Origin: Emiliania huxleyi CCMP1516 | Taxonomy: Eukaryota > Haptophyta > Isochrysidales > Noelaerhabdaceae | Reading direction: 5' to 3' | NCBI RefSeq assembly: GCF_000372725.1 | Contig: NW_005201392.1 | Span: forward strand, 510,497-574,496 | DNA length: 64,000 nucleotides | Shown here: piece by piece, positions 10,186 through 20,678 of the stretch | How the letters are laid out: each line of letters begins with the position of its first letter | Position numbering within the stretch: the stretch's first letter is position 1 | The notes under the pieces: model-generated | Told to the model about the DNA's origin: nothing | The model's input: only the letters and a program-made list of their open reading frames with translations | Database searches by the model: none | Program-made: the position numbers and the translations under genes

Positions 10186-10971
10186 CTAGTACGAGAATCC
10201 CGCCCCGGTAAAGCGCGAACTGACTTTCTCTACCCGCAGCTGGAGCCCGCCAAAGTCGCTGCCGTCGAGCGCAAGCACGAATGCGTCCGCGCGCGACCAG
10301 TGCTCGAGTTTGACCACCGCATACATCGAGGGTGACCCGTACGAGTTGAGCAAAAAGTCGCAGCCTTCCACACCGCCCGTGCCGTCTGAGAAATCGACCC
10401 CGCCCTCAAAATGCGCTTTCAGCTCTTCCTCCGTCGTTGCGGGCTGCACGTGTCGCACCAAGAGCAAGCCGGGACCCACACCTAAAAAACGATGCGGCGG
10501 CGGCGGAGGTGGACGCGAAGGGAGGGGCACTCTGGTAATCCCTTTGCCCAGACCACTGTCGTACTCCCTTGCCACGCCCTCAAAGTCAGAATGGGCTCCG
10601 CTGCGGACGCAGTGATTTGCGACGTAGGCAAGGACGACACTGCTGCTGCAGCGGCCGCCGTACCTGTATTGGAGGCAGGTGCCATTGTCCGCAGCGGAGA
10701 GCAACGACTTCAGGTCCGAGAGGTGAGCCTCATAGTCCTTTGTGAATGCACATTGCGCAAGGAGCTTGGCGAGTATTTCTCTGCCAGTCAGGGTGCAAGG
10801 CTCGCGTCCGCTTTTGCCCAAAAAGCGTCCACCGCCTGGCCCCTCCACACGACGCTGCGCCTCCTGAACCTGTTCATCAAACGTTGACTGGTCGCTCGGC
10901 TCGCAGGTTAGAGTGGTCATCGTAAAATCGCCTCTCCGGTACTTCAAGTTGACACGGACAGACGCAGACAT
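10186..10971 (-). CDS. Unknown protein with RRM-like C-terminal domain
   Basis: A single-exon frame of 261 residues. The C-terminal third (GLLLVRHVQPATTEEELKAH, then CDFLLNSYGSPSMYAVVKL and ADAFVLALDGSDFGGLQLRV) has the spacing of an RNA-recognition motif: an RNP2-like LLVRHV, an alpha-1 helix, an RNP1-like strand and a final beta strand. The aromatic RNP1 residues are weak. The N-terminal part is charged and not recognised. I chose the ATG at 10971 (MSASVRVNLKYRRG). The frame also runs upstream to 11193 through a Lys/Pro-rich, low-complexity stretch that overlaps poly-purine repeats and is unlikely to be coding. RNA binding is an inference from the fold pattern only. Confidence 0.55.
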   Translation of the reverse strand: MSASVRVNLKYRRGDFTMTTLTCEPSDQSTFDEQVQEAQRRVEGPGGGRFLGKSGREPCTLTGREILAKLLAQCAFTKDYEAHLSDLKSLLSAADNGTCLQYRYGGRCSSSVVLAYVANHCVRSGAHSDFEGVAREYDSGLGKGITRVPLPSRPPPPPPHRFLGVGPGLLLVRHVQPATTEEELKAHFEGGVDFSDGTGGVEGCDFLLNSYGSPSMYAVVKLEHWSRADAFVLALDGSDFGGLQLRVEKVSSRFTGAGFSY

Positions 10972-11743
10972 CTCGCTCGCTCGGGGGCGGGGGCGAGTAA
11001 TCAGACGCACACATTCAAAGAAATTACTTTGCGGGTGCCGTCCTCCCATCCCTCCAAAATCCCTGTGTGGTGGCGGCGTGCCGTTCTCCCATCCCTCCCT
11101 TGGGGTGTGTGTTTTCTTTCTTTCTTTCACCCCTCCCTTGGGTTGTCTGTTTTCTTTCTTTCTTTCTTTTAAGGGGGGGGGGGGCATAGACATACCAGGT
11201 TATTAGACTTGGGAAGAGGTTCCTCCTTTCCGCTCCCCCCCCCCCCGCAAGGCGCGAGACACTTAGACCCACTTTATCGTAAACTGGATGGTCTAATCTG
11301 GTTCGTCTCTTGGATGGAGCGCCGCCACCACCACCCAGAGCGATGCAAGCAGCGCCGGGCCTTGATACGAAAGTCGAAACCAACCACGACGAGTCACGAC
11401 ACACACCAGTCGACTCGCATCGGTTGCCTCCATCCATGAACGGCGGAGCTATTCTCGCGTCCACACCACACCTGGCTCCAACGTGGACACGCCCATAGCT
11501 GGGGACACTAACTACACAGACACACACACACATAAGCGGCGGGCGCCGCTCAAGGATTCAAACTGTGAGCGCTTGAACGCTCCGCCCAGATCCGCGTTCG
11601 CCTTTTTTTTGAGCCTAGGCCTTGTGCGATTATTCGCCTCGGCCTCGACCGCGCTCGCATCGCGCGCCGCGCCAGCACCCTCCCTTATCGGTGCAAAGCA
11701 CGCGTGCTACAGCCGGCGAGCTCGGCTTGCACAATCGCCCGCA
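10972..11743. other. Divergent intergenic region with polypyrimidine repeats
   Basis: It lies between two divergent genes. It has two tandem-like copies of CCTCCCTTGGG followed by TTTTCTTTCTTTCTTTC (11090-11168), a G10 run near 11175, and a C11 run near 11237. Similar TTGGGTTGxCTGTTTTCTTT words recur at 19750-19780 and, inverted, near 47815-47845. No gene was seen. Confidence 0.6.
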
Positions 11744-12745
11744 ATGACGTTGGCAAACTCACTCGCTCTTGCGCTGCTGGAGGCGGTTTGCTCTTCCTCG
11801 GCGCGCCTCGTCCCGCTCGTGCTCCTTCTTCTGGCGGATCGCTGCGAGGCCGCGGGCACGGTCTGCGACAACAGCGTGTCATGCTACGGTTACTTCGACT
11901 GGCCCTACCAGAGTGTACGACACCATTACGGCACATCTCTGTGCGACGGCACCTTCAGGGGCACCGAGGTGAACCTGAAGAACCAAGGGCTGTCGGGGAC
12001 GATCCCTTCGCAGCTGGGCAACATATCGCAGCTGACGTACCTTAATCTGAACGGCAACTCCATCTCGGGCACCATCCCTCCAGATACGAGCAAGCTCTCG
12101 CAGCTGCACTCTCTTTACCTGTACGACAATGACTTCTCGGGCACCATCCCTCCGGATACGGGCAAGCTCTCGAAGCTGACTACGCTTAGTCTGCACAGCA
12201 ACTCCATTTCGGGCACCATCCCTCCGGAGATTGGCGGGCTCTCGCTGGATCATCTTGCCCTGTACAACAATGACATCTCCGGAACCGTGCCGTCGCAGCT
12301 CAACAACTTGCCGCTGATCGGACGTGCCTGGGTGACGTTCTGCTTGCTGGGCGGCACAAACCACTTTGCCTGCCCCCTGCCCGCCCTTCCCAACGTCTGC
12401 ACCTCGGGCTCGCGCTTCCCTCCGGAGTGCAACTACCTCGGAGTGCAGACATCGGGAGGCGGCACCGCTCTCGACCTCTCCAGCCGCGGCCTCACCGCGG
12501 GCTCAATCCCAGCTGAGCTGGCCGACCTCCGGAGGCAACTACCTGGACTGCGGACCCTCGACCTGCGCGACAACCAACTCGCGTACCCGCGCAGCAGCGA
12601 AGCCCGCGTCGAGTACGATCTTGCCACCCGCATCGACTCAACGCTCAGCCAGGAGCTCCCGCACGCGCTGGCGCGAGTCATGGCGCATGCAACGCTCAAC
12701 AATGATCGCCTCGCCTCGCGCAAATGCGACCGTCCTCGCAGCTGA
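11744..12745 (+). CDS. Secreted or surface leucine-rich-repeat protein
   Basis: A single-exon frame of 333 residues. Residues 1-38 include a hydrophobic signal or anchor (LVPLVLLLLADRCEA). A Cys-containing cap (CDNSVSCYGYFDW) follows. There are then about five plant-type extracellular LRRs with consensus L-x-x-N-x-x-S-G-T-I-P (for example LSGTIPSQLGN, ISGTIPPDTSKL, FSGTIPPDTGKL, ISGTIPPEIGGL), then a Cys-flanked break and one or two more repeats (AGSIPAELADL). It ends without a second membrane helix or kinase domain, so it is likely secreted or tethered by its N-terminus. A role in recognition or adhesion is inferred from the family. I used the ATG at 11744 because it starts the hydrophobic leader; the frame upstream is low in coding character. 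Confidence 0.82.
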   Translation: MTLANSLALALLEAVCSSSARLVPLVLLLLADRCEAAGTVCDNSVSCYGYFDWPYQSVRHHYGTSLCDGTFRGTEVNLKNQGLSGTIPSQLGNISQLTYLNLNGNSISGTIPPDTSKLSQLHSLYLYDNDFSGTIPPDTGKLSKLTTLSLHSNSISGTIPPEIGGLSLDHLALYNNDISGTVPSQLNNLPLIGRAWVTFCLLGGTNHFACPLPALPNVCTSGSRFPPECNYLGVQTSGGGTALDLSSRGLTAGSIPAELADLRRQLPGLRTLDLRDNQLAYPRSSEARVEYDLATRIDSTLSQELPHALARVMAHATLNNDRLASRKCDRPRS

Positions 12746-13385
12746 CAGTCCACCGCCTGCTAAAGAAGCACAGCGACGAATGCGGCACCGGCGACGCATG
12801 GCAGGCTGGTCATGACGCAGTTATACGGGTGTTGTGTGCCGTCAGAGTGACTCTCTGTGTGTCAGGGATAGTCAGGGCCGTCCATCAGAGCTCCAGTAAG
12901 CTCGGAGACACCATTAGCGCGGCTCGACCTCGAGTCACTGCCTTCCCAGCGGTTTGGCTGTATAGAGCCTCTACAACAAACTCTCTCTACAGCAAAATCG
13001 CGCTCTACATCGCTCTACATCGGACTCACATCGTCACACCGCTCTACATCGGACTCACATCGTCACGCGCCGGATGTAGAGCTCTACAGCTCTACAGCGC
13101 TCCAGAGCGCTCTACATCTCTACATCTCTACAGCGCTCTACACTCTACATCCTCTACACCCATCACCCTCCCTCACTCAGCCGCACATCCAGGTTCCAGG
13201 ACCGGGGAGCTTAGAAGCGCACGGCACTTGGAGCACTTGGAGTGCAGTCATTAACCTCACATCCAGGGCCGAGGAGCTAAGAAGCGCACCCAGCGAGCCG
13301 GATGATCGGTATGGGGCTACTGGCTACAGAGTTTGGCGTCTTTTGTGCCGGTTCGCACAGCTGCGTCCCACCCCACACACAGGAC
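12746..13385. other. Intergenic region with tandem and dispersed repeats
   Basis: From 12990 to 13150 it is a degenerate tandem array built on CTCTACATCGGACTCACATC and shorter CTCTACAT words. From about 13180 to 13325 there are two imperfect units of a dispersed repeat (GGAGCTxAGAAGCGCACxC, and ACTTGGAGTGCAGTC). The same sequence occurs inverted at 25640-25745 and in part at 46004-46066. The repeat runs over the ATG at 13302, which argues that this ATG is not the start of the next gene. Confidence 0.7.
13190..13325 (-). repeat. Dispersed repeat (GAGCTC..CACTCCAAGTGCTCC type)
   Basis: The reverse complement reads CCCGGCCCTGGATGTGAGG and CACTCCAAGTGCTCC, as at 25640-25745 and 46004-46066. A fragment also lies near 31998-32012. 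Confidence 0.75.
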
Positions 13386-16300
13386 ATGCCGAGCGCCCAG
13401 AAGATATTCACCGACGACCTCGTCGTCAAGGGGGAAGAGATCGGGCTCGTCGAGCGGGCCCCCAACTCGTCGGACGACGAGGACGAGGACGACGAGGACA
13501 TCGACGACATCATCGACGACAACGCCGGCGGCGACAAGCTGGCGCCGGGCTCCGCGCGGGTGCACTGGTCGACGCAAGAGGCGCCGACGACCGAGTACAT
13601 AAGCGAGCTGCGGCTGGCCGACCGTGTGTTCTTGCTGGGGGACATCGTGTCGCGTACGGACGCACAGCTGGGGCAGACGGGCATAGTCACCGGCATGCGC
13701 ATGTTTTGCGACGTCCGCTGCGCCGACGGCCTCGTCCTGCGGCGCGTCGCGACTGAGCTGCTGCGGCCGCTCGCCGCGTGCCGTCCGGGCGCACTCGTCT
13801 TGCACTCGCAGGTGCGCCGGGGGGCCCTTGGTCCCGCCTCCCCGAGGGGAGAGAGGTCTGCTATGCGCGAGGGGCGGGGGGAGGGGGGAGGTGGCGGCGC
13901 GGCGAGGCGGCGGAGCCGTCCCAAAGACATGCTTGGCAGAGAGGGGCCGCAGCGGGCCGGATCGCGCCCCGCCCCGTTCCAACGCCCCTCCCCCCCCCGC
14001 TCCACGCAGGCGCGGTGGCTGGGCCGCGTGGACGAGGTGTACGACAACGTGCAGCTCGCGTGGGAAGACGGCGCCAGCTGCAAGGTGATGCGAACGAGCG
14101 CTAACTCACTCGCCGTCCACTCCCCCACGATGGACGAGCAGACGTGGTTCTGGCCGTCGATGAGCGTCTCGGGCACGCGCGACACGCTGCGCCGCGCAAA
14201 GTGGCTCAAGGGGTCGTTCCGTGCGCCGTACGCCAACGAGCACGCAACCGTCTCCAAGGTCCATGCGGCGCAGGCGCTGGTCCGCTGGCTGGCCGCCATC
14301 CCGTCGGAAGGCAGCGAGCCCGCGGCCTCGATCGAGCCGCCCGCCGAGATGCAGCGGCCGTCGCGCCTCATCGAGCTGCTCGACCACCACGCGCGCCGCT
14401 GCTGGCGGCTGGGAGAGCACGCTGCTCTCGGCGCCGAGGACCTGCTCCGCCTCCGAGACGAGGCTGAGGCGGCGGCGGCCGGCGGCGGCGCCGACGGCGG
14501 CGGCGGCGCCGACGGCGGCAGCCAGCCCGGCGGCGCGAAGAAGTCTCGCAAGAAGAAGGTTGCGCCGAGCGACGCGTGCGTCGAGGTGGTTGGATGCCAC
14601 ACGCGCGTGGACGTGCACTGGCAGGATGGCAAGCGCACGGCGGACGCGGAGGCGGCTGCCCTCGCGAGAGAGAGAGGAGATGCAGCCGAGATGCAGCCGT
14701 GATATAGCCGAGATGCAGCCGAAATGCAGCCGAGATGCAGCCGGGGTGCGAGATGATGCAGCCGAGAAGCTGCCGAGGTGTGCAGCCCCGCGCCTGCGCA
14801 TTGCGCGCGAGCGTCCACGATTCGTGGGTGATCCAGCTCGCGCCGCCGTCGTCTCGCAGGCGGTCACTCTGGCGCCGGCGAAGCATGTCGACGGCTACTA
14901 CGAGTTTTGGCCGCAGGACTTTGTGGTTCGCAAGGGCGCCGCGGAGGGCGAGGCGCAGCAGGTCGGGGTGGTCGTCTCCGTCGACCACGACGAGCGGATC
15001 GCGGTCGTGTCGTGGCGGCTGAACGACGCCGAGGCGGCGCGCGCCATGCTCTACGCCAACGCCGCCGACGCCGCCGACGGCGAGGGCGCCGCCGCGCAGG
15101 CCGAGCACCGGGGAGAGGTGGTGCCTAATTAGCTAATGATGACTGGCTGATTGAGACTGACTCGTTCGTCAGGCCGAGCAGCGGCGAGAGGTCGTGCCTG
15201 TGTACGACATCGCGCCGCACCCTGACTTCAACTTCAAGGTTGGCGACGTGGTGCTGCGGCTGCCGTCGATCCCGGACCCTGGGGAGGGGGAGGGGTCGGC
15301 GTCGGCCGACGGTGCCGCAGAGGCGGCGGCCCCAATGGAGGAGGCTGCGGCGGGCGGGGCCGGGCAGGACTCGCTCTCGGGCCTCTTGCTCACGCGAGCC
15401 ACGCGTTGGGCCGCGAGCCTCGCGGGCGGAGCTGCGGCCGCCGCCGCCGACGAGGATGAGGAGGGCGCGCCGACGGGCGACCCCGAGGAGGGCGGCTTCA
15501 CCGCGCTGCGGTGGGTGGGTGAGGTCAAGGAGATCGGGCCGTCGGTGCGCGTCAAGTGGATGGACGGGCGCGTGTCGCGCGCGGCGGCGGAGACGCTGTA
15601 CGTGGTCAACACCGAGGAGGACGACGAGCCGCTCGAGGAGGACGCGGCGTCCTTCGACGAGGGCGACGAGGGCGAGTCGCGCGGCGGCCTCGCCGGCGAC
15701 GGCAGCGAGGGCTCGTCCGGTTGGGAGACGGTCGATTCGGACGGCGAGGGCGACGCGCAGGGCAGCGGGGAGGAGGCGGATGCTGTCGACGACGGAGAGG
15801 AGGAGCGAGAGGGCGGCGAGCAGGGGGCGAGTGGCGACGGCCTTCACGAGCCACTCGACGCCACGCGCGCGATTGCGGCGATCGAGAATGCCGAACGGGC
15901 GCTGATCGAGGGGGGGGGGGAGGAGGAGGAGCAGGGGCACGCGGCCGCCGAGCCGGCCGAGCCGAGCGCGTCGCAGATGGAGGCTGAGGCCGGGGAGGGC
16001 GGCGAGCGCGTGCTTCCCGAAAAGGCGCGGCGGGAGCTCGCCAAGCACTTGCGCGCGGTGACGTCGCAGTCGGCGCGGCAGTGCGAGAAGGCGCTGCAGG
16101 CCAACGGCGACGACATCGAGCGCGCCACCGCCTGGCTCATCTCGCAGGCCGAGGCTGCGAGCAAGGCGTCGCCCGCTGCGGCGAGGAGGCTGATCGCGCA
16201 GGCCGACGCTCATCTCGCAGGCGAGGCCGACCCGCGGGTGGCTGCAGCGAGCAGTCAAGCCCACAGCGACGAGGAGGACTACGCCACCGCGGACGAGCTC

Positions 16301-17844
16301 GATGTCGAGGCGCCGGCCGGCGCGCCGAGGGGTGGAGGAGGAGGGGCGGGCGCGGCGGGCTCCGCAGGCGCGGCGGGCGCGGGCGGCAGGGGCGGAGACG
16401 CGGCGGGCGGGGGCGGGGACGCGGCGGGCGGCGCGGCAGACGCGGCGGACGGGGACGCTGGCGGGGCGCCGGCCGAGGGCGAGGACGAGTTTTCGCACCG
16501 CGCCATCGAGGCTGCGGGCATCGAGCAGTTCCGCGTGGTGGACGACGAGGACGCGCTCGAGTTGGGCCCGCCTCTGCGTTTGGTGCTCCGACCTGAGTGA
16601 GTGTCTCCACCCCTCATAGGACGGGCTCGACCTCACCTCGTTCCACACATACGCGACGCACTCGCCCTTTGCCTCGCCGCCCTCGGGCTCGGCGGCCGCG
16701 ACAGCGCCGTCTGCGGCGAGCTCGTCCTCCTCCACCGCCGACGGCGGCGGCACCGGCGGCGGCGGCACCGGCGGCGGCGCCCCCACGCAGCCCGTGTACC
16801 CTCCCAATTTCGGGAAGGTTGCTCAGAAGCAGTGGAAGCTGCTCGCGAGCGGCCTCCCCCGCGGCATCTACGTCGTCGCCTTCGCGTCACGCACCGACCT
16901 CCTCCGTGCCCTCGTCATCGGCCCGCCGGGCACCCCGTACCAGGACGCTGTCTTCGTCTTTGACCTCCAGCTGCCGCCCGAGTTCCCGACGCAGCCGCCG
17001 GCGGTGCACTACCTGTCGTACGGGGAGCGCATCAACCCGAACCTGTACGAGAACGGCAAGGTCTGCCTCTCGCTCCTCGGCACGTGGACCGGCCGCCAGT
17101 CGTGCGAGCTGTGGAACCCGCAGTCGTCGACGGTGCTGCAGGTCCTCGTGTCGATCCAGGCGCCCCCCCCCCGACACCCTGACACCCACCCCCCACCCAC
17201 CTTTCAGACCCACCCGGTACCCCCCCCACCACCCACCCCAACACCTATCCCAACACCCACCCTCCTCCACCCGCCACCCACCCACCCAAGACATCTCAGC
17301 CGGGCGTGGACGGACATGTCCCGGACCCTTCCTCTAGGCGTTGGTGCTCTGCGAGCAGCCGTACTACAACGAGGCCGGATACGAGCGGCAGCTGGGCACC
17401 TCGGACGGCGCGCACCACGCGCGGCGGTACAACGAGGGCGCCTTGCTCCTCTCGCTCAAGTCGATGACGACGACGCTCCGCAACTCGGCGCCGCCCTTTG
17501 ACGCGCTGGTCGCGCTGCACTTTGCCGCGGCGTCGTCGCGCATCCTCGCGCGCTGCGCCTCCCTGCTGCGGCTCAAGGGGCCCCTCGAGCGAGCCGCCCT
17601 CGGCGGCGGCGGCAAGGCGGCGGCGGTGGCGCCCGCCCCCGCCAGCGACGAGGCGGCCGCGCCCGACACCAGCGGTGCGGCGGCGTCCGGGCCGGAGGGC
17701 GGCGACGCGGTCGCCGCAGCGGGGCTCAAGGGCGTGCTCAACGCGAAGCCGACCCTCGGCTTCCTGCACTCGCTCGACCGGATGGTGCCACCGCTGCGCG
17801 CCGCCTTTGAGGGCGCCCAGCGAGCCGGCAGCAGCAGCGCGTGA
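13386..17844 (+). CDS. UBE2O: UBE2O-type E2/E3 hybrid ubiquitin-conjugating enzyme
   Basis: UBE2O family enzymes are single-chain E2/E3 ligases that ubiquitinate basic and orphan proteins. Landmarks: an acidic N-terminus, the CR1-like LADRVFLLGDIV and ARWLGRVDEVYDNV, VDVHWQDGKR and YYEFWPQDFVV, a second beta-rich block (GEVKEIGPSVRVKWMDGR), long acidic linkers, and a C-terminal UBC fold (FASRTDLLRALVIGPPGTPY, HYLSYGERINPNLYENGKVC with the catalytic Cys, LLGTWTG, VLVSIQ, ALVLCEQPYYNEAGYE). A UBA-like segment (TSQSARQCEKALQANGDDIE, then RATAWLI) sits before the UBC and is not part of human UBE2O. Exons: 13386-13811, 14010-14651, 14860-15099, 15173 to about 16582, 16620-17159, 17338-17844. Introns at 14652, 17160 and probably 15100 begin with GC. 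The ATG at 13386 was chosen because 13302 lies in a repeat. Confidence 0.93.
14682..14772 (+). repeat. Intronic GATGCAGCC array
   Basis: Imperfect tandem copies of GATGCAGCCGA inside the second UBE2O intron (14652-14859). Confidence 0.8.
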
Positions 17845-18720
17845 CCGCCCGCGTCGCCATGGGCAGGTTGGGGCCTGCGGGGGCCGCGGGCGCGCGCAAG
17901 GAGAAGGGCACCAGTGCACTCCGGGCGTGTCTGATGGGCTCGCCTGGGCGTGGTGTGTGCGCGCGTCGGACGGCGGGAGAGCGGTGCCAGATCGAGGTTG
18001 ACGTCCGCTTCCTTCGTGTGTGACGACGTATGTGCGTGTGGCGCGCGCTCCAACACGCCCCGACGAGCAACGTGCGCGGCGTGCGGCCGTTTTGTGCTTA
18101 GTTTTGCGCGGCCGCTCGCGCGTCGCGGGGATGTGGAGCGTGGATGATATCGTTCCGTTTATCCCGGGGAGCTACGAGTCGCGCTCGTAATTAACCAACA
18201 TCCTGTACGGGGGCCGGGGCCCCGGCCCGCGCCCCCCGCGCGCGGTGCGCGGACGGCCCGCGCCACTCACCTGCTCAGCCCTAACTATTGGAGCTGTTTT
18301 TCCATATATATTAATTTTCAATAACAAAAACAACATTTTCCGTGGTCCTTGTTTATGTATGTAAAGAGTGAGTGCAGTCGAGAGGACAGGGGAGGGACGC
18401 GGCCAGAAAGAGCCTAAGAGGGCGGGCGCCGAGTTACGAGACCCCCCGTGTCCGCCGCGACGCGTCGAGACGAAACGAGCTGAGCCGCGCTCCACACGCC
18501 TCCACGGCCCGCCCCGGGGCGGTTCAGATCACACACTCGCTACGCGTGCGGTGTGGGCCCCCCGATATGGCGATATGCCATATGGGAGGAGATCGGGGAG
18601 TGCGAGTGGCACGAGAGCGTCCCCCGACAAAAGAAAGGCACCTGACACATTTGGAACGCTCATTTTGACGTACACAGTATAGTGCTGAGAACTGCGTCCG
18701 CCGCGGTGCGGGGGGCCGCC
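17845..18720. other. Intergenic region, convergent genes
   Basis: 3' flanks of UBE2O and the ERI1-like gene. It includes a GC-only stem region (18208-18262, GGGGCCGGGGCCCC and CCGCGCGCGG words) followed by an A/T-rich stretch at 18300-18345. A palindromic-like CGATATGGCGATATGCCATATGG lies near 18563-18585. No gene was seen. Confidence 0.55.
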
Positions 18721-19614
18721 TCACAGGTCGAGGAACCGCTGCCGCGGGGGAAGGCCCTCGTTGATATACACGGGCGAACCGTCCCGAACCAGCTGCGCCG
18801 CGATCCGGGCAATGTTGCGCGAGTCGTCGATGCCAGAGTGCAGCCGGCCCTCGAAGCGCATGCCTTGCCGCTCGAGCATCTTGGCGATCTTGCAGCGGCG
18901 CACCTTGTAGTGGTCGGCAAACAGCTGCTTGAGGTTGACCCACTTGTCAAAGTACTCCGCCTTTGGGATGCCCTTGCGCGAGCACTCGCCGTCGACAAAG
19001 AACTGGCAGTCAAAGTGCCCGTCCGTGCCGAAGGCGAAGCTGCGCGCCTCGGCCGTGTTGACGAGGCCGCGCTCGCGCAGCCAGCCGTCGAACTCGCGCA
19101 GCACCGCATCTAGCGGCGGCGCCGCATCGACCTGCTCCTGCGTGATTCCGGTGAGCTTGCGGCAAAACGGCGTGAGAGTCTGGTTGGCTGTCGGGCGCAC
19201 AAAGGAGTGGAACTCGTGCTCGACCTGCAGCGTGCGCAGGTTGAGCGCCACCACAGGGAACTCGATGATCTCGTGCTCCCACGGGCGGCCGCGCGCGTCG
19301 CAGGTCGCCTCCACGTCCAGCACCAGCAGCCACTCAAACGGCAGCGCATGCGCGTCGGCGAGAGGCCTCGCCTCGCGGAGCACTGCGCCCTCCTGGCGCG
19401 CTCGCTCCTTGGCCTCCCCGCGCTTGCGACGCGCGCTCCGCTTCGCCAGCGGCGCCGCGCGCGACTCTCGCACCAGCTCGACGAGAGCGACCCGCTGCGG
19501 CGCGCCCTGCGACACCGCGGCGCACGGCACGCCCGCGCGGACGCGGACGGCCTGTGGCGGCTGCAGTCGAAGCGCCACGAAGCCCAGGCTGAGGGCCGTC
19601 AGAGCGAGCCACAT
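18721..19614 (-). CDS. ERI1-like DEDDh 3'-5' exonuclease
   Basis: A single-exon frame of 297 residues. ERI1 family nucleases trim the 3' ends of small RNAs, histone mRNA stem-loops or 5.8S rRNA. Exonuclease motifs: Exo I VLDVEATC (D and E), EIIEFPVV, the family hallmark FHSFVRPTANQTLTPFC followed by KLTGITQEQVD, Exo II FGTDGHFDCQF, and Exo III HSGIDDSRNIARI with the catalytic His and Asp. The first 20 residues (MWLALTALSLGFVALRL) are hydrophobic, followed by an Arg/Ala-rich stretch. This suggests a signal plus transit peptide to a complex plastid, or a membrane anchor. No SAP domain is present, unlike animal ERI1. It is divergent from the dioxygenase gene at 20679, with a repeat insert between them. 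Confidence 0.93.
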   Translation of the reverse strand: MWLALTALSLGFVALRLQPPQAVRVRAGVPCAAVSQGAPQRVALVELVRESRAAPLAKRSARRKRGEAKERARQEGAVLREARPLADAHALPFEWLLVLDVEATCDARGRPWEHEIIEFPVVALNLRTLQVEHEFHSFVRPTANQTLTPFCRKLTGITQEQVDAAPPLDAVLREFDGWLRERGLVNTAEARSFAFGTDGHFDCQFFVDGECSRKGIPKAEYFDKWVNLKQLFADHYKVRRCKIAKMLERQGMRFEGRLHSGIDDSRNIARIAAQLVRDGSPVYINEGLPPRQRFLDL

Positions 19615-20678
19615 GGGGGCCGACCTCGCGGGTCTAGAGACAGTGTTGTCGTGCGCGGCTGCCTAGCTCAGATTCGCGCAAAGAATTCTGAACTCAGCGT
19701 GGAGACAGGCTTGAATTCTTCGACCCTGTCCTCCTCCCCCATCCCTCGCTTGGGTTGCCTGTTTTCTTTGTTGCTTTCTGAATTCTTCGGCGCTGAAGCC
19801 CTGATAGCAAAATCCGAATACCCGTACCGTGCACAAATGTGGCGATGTGAGCGGGGGCAAGCCTTAGCTGGTGCCAAGACATCCGTAAAGTTGAAACCAA
19901 GAACGTCCGCCAATTACGTGCTTTCGGCGCAACCTGAGTGAGGGGAAGCCGCTGATCGAGCCCAGCGTGCCCGCGGCCGCCTCCCGCGCAGCACCGCCGC
20001 TGGGGACGACACGCTGCGGAATCGGATCGAGCCCATGGAAGAGCAAGAGGAGGGCAAGGGGCGAATTGGAGGCGGAGGAGGAGGGCGCAGTCGACGAATG
20101 GGAGGAGGAGGGCGCAGTCGACGTTGGCGTGTCTGACTCAGAGGAGGAGTTGGAGGTGCAGCCATGGGTGCTCCGGCAACCTAACCTGATCCAGAAGCTC
20201 GCCGACGTTGTCACTCAACGTGCGCCATGCGTGATCGAGCTTGAGGGAGGAGCTCAGCTAACGATTCGGCCGGCCACCCAACGCCGCCGCCCATACCCGC
20301 CACCCACAAAGCGCCTGCTCTACTATCCCGTACCACCCGCTCCACTTTCCACGGATCATGCCCGTGATAGCACCAACCATCACTGCCGCCGTCCTGGTTT
20401 TGAACGTGGCAGCTAGACTCTAGGAACTCGGTTGTGACCCCCCTGAGTGAGGAGCAGGAGAGAGAGCTTTTGTGTTTTGTTTTGAGCTTTTGTGGTGTTC
20501 GTGTACGCAAAAAGGGACACTGCGGAATCGACCCTATCAAGTGCTCAAGTGCTCAAGGGGAATTACACCTAGGACAGTGTTGTCGTGCGGCTGCCTAGCT
20601 CAGATTCGCGCAAAGAAATTTATTTCTTACGAGGGTTCTTTTCTTTGTTTCTTCTCTGAATATAAACGACTGGGGCCG
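19615..20678. mobile_element. Transposon-like insert, copy 1, between divergent genes
   Basis: It is flanked by a direct repeat of about 45 bases (19638-19683 and 20573-20618), which contains GACAGTGTTGTCGTGCG and GGCTGCCTAGCTCAGATTCG. The internal part (19830-20470) is about 90 percent or more identical to 25960-26580 by eye. It carries a decayed coding stretch with SDSEEELEVQPWVLRQPN and LLYYPVPPAPLSTDHARD. The 3' end (GGAATCGACCCTATC, AGTGCTCAAGTGCTCAAG) is shared with 26690-26735 and 53820-53860. There is no intact transposase. The insert splits what was probably a shared promoter. Confidence 0.7.

Noticed and set aside
10972-11193. N-terminal extension of the RRM-like protein
   Set aside because: The extension translates Lys/Pro-rich polypurine repeats (GAAAGAAAG and GGGAGGG words) and has no coding character.
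13302-13385. ATG at 13302 as the start of UBE2O
   Set aside because: This ATG lies inside a dispersed repeat also present at 25640-25745, so the next in-frame ATG at 13386 is preferred.
18208-18262. GC-only stem as an rRNA or structured RNA gene
   Set aside because: No rRNA or tRNA signature words were found around it; it looks like a GC-rich hairpin in a 3' flank.
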